64,000 bases of DNA from Candidatus Flexicrinis affinis (lineage in GTDB: Bacteria > Chloroflexota > Anaerolineae > Aggregatilineales > Phototrophicaceae). Below are positions 61,006 to 64,000 of the stretch, piece after piece. Position 1 is the stretch's first letter. Each line of letters starts with the position of its first letter. The notes under the pieces were generated by a model, which was not told the DNA's origin, searched no databases, and was given only the letters and a program-made list of their open reading frames with translations. The DNA is taken from assembly GCA_016716525.1 (NCBI GenBank), contig JADJWE010000001.1, forward strand, positions 1,612,001 to 1,676,000, in the 5' to 3' direction. The translations under genes were made by a program, and so were the position numbers.

Positions 61006-61616
61006 GGCTGAGGCGGGATGTGAACCACGGCGCGGTCGCCGACCAACTGCTTGAATCGCTCGACGTCGGCGCCGGTAATCCCACCCGCGCCCCAGTTGCA
61101 CGGAATGACGTAGCGCGGGCGTGTTTCAACAACGTACTGAGCCGCAACCTCGACCGACATGGTACCGTTGCCGTCAATGGGTACGATCGCGATATCCGGC
61201 GAAATACGCTGCATCTCAGGCGTCACTTCCGTATCGCCCGTGTAGAAGATATCAAACAGGTTCACCGAAATCAGAAAGCCCAGCCCGCCGTTCTCGCGCG
61301 CGTGCAGTGAACTCGTCGTCGAGTACGCCGGAAGCGCGGTGATCCGTGCGCGATCCACGACCCGGCTTTGGAATTCGCGGAGCACTTGAGCCTCCGGAAG
61401 CTGACGCGCGACATCCTCGTTGGTGAGTACAAGTGTGTCTGGACCGCGTACTTTCTCGATATCGCTAGGCGAGAAGTGCTCATAATGGGCATGGCCAACC
61501 AGAATAACGTCCGCTGTAAACGTGACGCGGCCAAGGCGCCACGGATTGATGTAGATAAGCGGCGGTCCATGGATGATGAACCCGCCATAACCGAGCCACT
61601 GGATCTGGTCGATCAT
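60999..61616 (-). CDS. Metallo-beta-lactamase-fold hydrolase
   Basis: The 205-residue protein has an MBL fold of the UlaG-like type: IQWLGYGGFII at the start, GHAHYEHFSPSDIEKV in place of the family's TH.H.DH (the Asp is Glu), FYTGDTEVTPEM and VIPCNWGAGG near the end. The HxHxEH form may still bind metal, but activity is uncertain. It begins 3 bases after pyrF and is the last gene of the pyrimidine run. Confidence 0.85.
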   Translation of the reverse strand: MIDQIQWLGYGGFIIHGPPLIYINPWRLGRVTFTADVILVGHAHYEHFSPSDIEKVRGPDTLVLTNEDVARQLPEAQVLREFQSRVVDRARITALPAYSTTSSLHARENGGLGFLISVNLFDIFYTGDTEVTPEMQRISPDIAIVPIDGNGTMSVEVAAQYVVETRPRYVIPCNWGAGGITGADVERFKQLVGDRAVVHIPPQPK

Positions 61617-61619
61617 CGG

Positions 61620-62414
61620 CTACCGGCAGGCGTTGATAGCGTCACGAAGCTGGCGAGCAGCGTTTGCCGGATCGTCAGCATAAAGGATTCCCCGGCTCGC
61701 GTTGATGATCAGCCCACGCCCGTTCCGCGCCCGGCCGAGCTGTACCGTCTGCTCCACGCTGCCGCCCTGTGTCCCGATCCCCGGCACGAGCAGAGTCATG
61801 TCGCCGACCATGCTGCGCACGTCGCGCAGTTCATCCGGGTACGTCGCGCCCATGACCAGCATGCAGTTGTTATTGGCGTTCCAGCGATCGCGGACTTTCT
61901 CGGCCACGATCTGCCAGAAAGGCTTGCCTTCGACCTTGAGCGTCTGAAGCTCGCCACTGCCGGGATTCGACGTGCGGCAAAGGATAATGCACGTCTTGTC
62001 TTTCCGTTCAAGAAACGGCTTGAGCGCCTCTCCACCCAGATACGGATTGAGCGTGACCGCGTCGAAACCGAGAATGTCGAAGATCGCGCGCACGTAGCCA
62101 TCGTTTGTCGTGCTGATGTCGCCCCGCTTGGCATCGCAGATCGTCAACGCATCCGGGCACGCCTCGCGCAGATAGTCGACCGTCATCTTCAACGAGCGCA
62201 TCCCGTTCTCGCCTTGCCCCTCGTAAAAGGCGATGTTCGGCTTGTAAGCGGCGGCAAACGGCATGGTGAGGTCGATGATGTGCTTGTTGAATGCGAACTG
62301 CGGGTAAGGATCCGACTGAAATTCGGCCGGAATACGCGCCGGATCGGTGTCAAGGCCGACACACAACAGCGAGTCTATTGCGATTGCACGCGCGTCGAAT
62401 TTACCTACTGTCAT
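61620..62414 (-). CDS. pyrF: Orotidine-5'-phosphate decarboxylase (type 2)
   Basis: PyrF makes UMP. The 264-residue product is of the longer type 2 subfamily with KPNIAFYEGQG, CDAKRGDISTTNDGY (catalytic Asp-Lys-Asp) and VPGIGTQGG. The ATG at 62414 overlaps the pyrE stop (ATGA), and this start gives the family N terminus. Confidence 0.96.
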   Translation of the reverse strand: MTVGKFDARAIAIDSLLCVGLDTDPARIPAEFQSDPYPQFAFNKHIIDLTMPFAAAYKPNIAFYEGQGENGMRSLKMTVDYLREACPDALTICDAKRGDISTTNDGYVRAIFDILGFDAVTLNPYLGGEALKPFLERKDKTCIILCRTSNPGSGELQTLKVEGKPFWQIVAEKVRDRWNANNNCMLVMGATYPDELRDVRSMVGDMTLLVPGIGTQGGSVEQTVQLGRARNGRGLIINASRGILYADDPANAARQLRDAINACR

Positions 62415-63049
62415 GCGATACCGCCTGTCATCCAACCCGCCGGATCGGCAAGCCACCGCTCGACCGATTCCTGTTCGGCACCGGTGAGCGTCTCTCGCAC
62501 GTGTTCGAACAACAGGGCGAAAGGCGCGAGTACGTGGAGTGCAACGTTCGCTTGCTCAAACCGGATCTGGGCCGCTGAGAACCCGTAGCTGGTCAGGGCG
62601 AGGCATGCTGGAACTTCGGCGCCTTCGCTGCGCAGTGCGGAGACGGCGCTCAGACTGCTGCCACCGGTCGTAATCTGATCTTCAAGCAGCACAACGCGCC
62701 GCCCAGCCACGCTGCCGCCTTCGACGCGCTGCTGAAGTCCGTGGCCTTTCGCTTCTTTGCGCACGAACACAGCAGGGAGCCCCATGGCATACGCCAGTGC
62801 CGAACTGTGGGGTATTCCGGCGGTCTCGACCCCAGCTACGACCACGTCGCCATCAGGATAGAGTCCGCGCAGCACCCCGGCAAGGCTGTCGATGACCGCG
62901 TGCCACGCCTGCGGATGAAACATTAGCTTGCGATTATCGAGGTAGACCGGTGCAATCAGGCCGGATTTGAACGTACGCGGCGAATCGAACGCGAATCCGA
63001 CGACCCCGGCTTCGATCATGGCCTTGGCGGCGGCGGACGGGGGCGTCAC
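62411..63049 (-). CDS. pyrE: Orotate phosphoribosyltransferase
   Basis: PyrE adds orotate to PRPP. The 212-residue product has PVYLDNRKL, AVFVRKEAKGHG and the PRPP loop VVLLEDQITTGGSSLSA, where Q replaces the usual V or hydrophobic residue after ED. GTG 63049 forms a GTGA overlap with the pyrD stop. Confidence 0.95.
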   Translation of the reverse strand: MTPPSAAAKAMIEAGVVGFAFDSPRTFKSGLIAPVYLDNRKLMFHPQAWHAVIDSLAGVLRGLYPDGDVVVAGVETAGIPHSSALAYAMGLPAVFVRKEAKGHGLQQRVEGGSVAGRRVVLLEDQITTGGSSLSAVSALRSEGAEVPACLALTSYGFSAAQIRFEQANVALHVLAPFALLFEHVRETLTGAEQESVERWLADPAGWMTGGIA

Positions 63050-64000
63050 GGTTGTCCTTCCTTCAGCATAGCCAAGTACTCCCGGGTCATGTCTTCGGGC
63101 GCGAACGGCCCGCGAAACACCAGCGCCGACCAGACCTGCACGGCCAGTGCACCTGCGTCAAGATACGCGCGCAAGTCCGCGCCGTCCATTGCGCCGCCAC
63201 AGCCGACGATGTCGACGTTGTAGCTTCGCCGCTCTCGCATGGCATACAGCCGCAGCACGACCGAGAGCGCACGATCGAATAGGCGTTTGCCGCCTGCTCC
63301 CGCACGGATATCCGAGTTTGGTACAATGCCCGGCAGCGTATTGGTCGCCACGACGGCGCGCACCCCGGTCTCCTCAAAGACCTCCAGCAGCGAGTCATAC
63401 TGCGTATCGCCGAGATCGGGACCGACTTTCACCCACACTGGTACCGTACCGGCGCGTTCCACCGCTGCAGCGCACACGGCCGACGCCAGCGCGGCCGTCT
63501 GGTTTGCAGTCGGATCCTGCTCGGTGTTCGGGCAGCTCAGGTTGACGGTGAACCAGTCGGGCCGCACGCCTTCCTCGACGAAGCGACCGAGAGCCTGCGC
63601 CACGTGGGCCGCCTGTACCTCGGCAGCGTCCACTTCGGGCGTCGTAGCAACGCTGATCCCGTACGTCCCGCCGATTGGGTTCCGCGAGAGGAACTTCGCG
63701 GCCGCCGCTGCCCCTGGATTCCTCAAGCCGATCCGGTTCATGGTCGTTCGGCTGTTGACGTCGCGCCAAAGCACGGTGCCGCTGTTTCCCTTGCGCGGCA
63801 TCAGCGTGAACGAGCCGACCTCGACTGGCCCGCACATCAGCGGAATCGAACGCCAACCGGGGATCAGACCGGAACGGCCCACGGCAGACAGCGCTTCTTC
63901 CTCGGTATCGAATCCTTGACCCTTCACCAGTCCCGCCGCGACGATCACCGGCTGTGGCAGCGTTACGCCCCCCACGGTTGTCGGTCGCAGCGGCTGCTCG
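63046..64000 (-). CDS. pyrD: Dihydroorotate dehydrogenase (partial, 5' end beyond the window)
   Basis: The frame is open to base 64000 on the minus strand, so the true start is outside. The visible part shows LPQPVIVAAGLV, NRIGLRNPG, TVNLSCPNTE, KVGPDLGDTQ, VVATNTL and VGCGGAMDG, the FMN barrel of dihydroorotate dehydrogenase. It is upstream of pyrE and pyrF and overlaps pyrE by 4 bases, so the three make UMP from dihydroorotate as one operon. Confidence 0.93.
   Translation of the reverse strand, partial: EQPLRPTTVGGVTLPQPVIVAAGLVKGQGFDTEEEALSAVGRSGLIPGWRSIPLMCGPVEVGSFTLMPRKGNSGTVLWRDVNSRTTMNRIGLRNPGAAAAAKFLSRNPIGGTYGISVATTPEVDAAEVQAAHVAQALGRFVEEGVRPDWFTVNLSCPNTEQDPTANQTAALASAVCAAAVERAGTVPVWVKVGPDLGDTQYDSLLEVFEETGVRAVVATNTLPGIVPNSDIRAGAGGKRLFDRALSVVLRLYAMRERRSYNVDIVGCGGAMDGADLRAYLDAGALAVQVWSALVFRGPFAPEDMTREYLAMLKEGQP

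Overview
The window is a compact, GC-rich bacterial chromosome segment. It shows no rRNA, insertion sequence, prophage or CRISPR array. Gene content and style point to Chloroflexota, probably an Anaerolineae-like lineage: fused nuoCD, SAM-I riboswitch control of a gamma-family PLP enzyme, a tig-tRNA-clpP-clpX block, a MoxR/DUF58/Bat operon, LysM cell-surface proteins and a TagO/WecA-like transferase. The taxon is inferred from gene content, not proven. Most genes have Shine-Dalgarno sites, many start at GTG or TTG, and ATGA/GTGA overlaps are frequent, so operons are tightly coupled.

Left part (1-13200, mostly minus strand). A four-gene run encodes a UGT-type glycosyltransferase, a photolyase split into two genes (FAD domain first, Rossmann domain second) and an Mrp-type ATPase without its usual CxxC. 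Upstream lies a small iscX-nuoB-nuoCD-nuoI operon for Fe-S subunits of complex I, closed by an intrinsic terminator. Then come an aldehyde dehydrogenase with a palindromic operator, divergent thrB and thrC, and a cystathionine-gamma-synthase-type gene behind a SAM-I riboswitch and terminator.

Middle (13200-37500). This holds an FAD oxidoreductase, an ABC exporter, upp, ruvB-queA, the ribosomal set rplU-rpmA-rpmE (with a bL31 that carries an RNA polymerase alpha-CTD-like tail) and tdk. A histidine-rich membrane protein and a LysM/DUF192/LysM-M23 envelope operon follow. Next are a succinyl-CoA-synthetase-like pair whose beta subunit has a decayed ATP-grasp domain, and a long MoxR-DUF58-BatABCDE-type operon.

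Right part (37500-64000). A giant secreted LTD/DUF11/nuclease protein is flanked by inverted heptamer-repeat tracts. A tandem-duplicated PstS-like protein is transcribed divergently from a group II truncated globin, and their promoters share one -35 box. A TagO/WecA-like transferase follows. A seven-gene minus-strand run then joins a fused MFS-spermidine-synthase-like protein, a Lit/DUF1461 membrane protein, a membrane-anchored YvcK/CofD-like factor, gap, pgk, tpiA and a membrane protein. After a secreted protein, a GNAT gene and tRNA-Leu(UAG) comes tig (with an acidic insert), clpP and clpX. The window ends in a pyrD-pyrE-pyrF-MBL operon whose pyrD runs off the edge.

The most unusual items are the bL31/alpha-CTD-like fusion, the order-swapped split photolyase, the ATP-grasp-less SucC partner of an intact-looking SucD, IscX leading a complex I operon, and the repeat-flanked giant nuclease.
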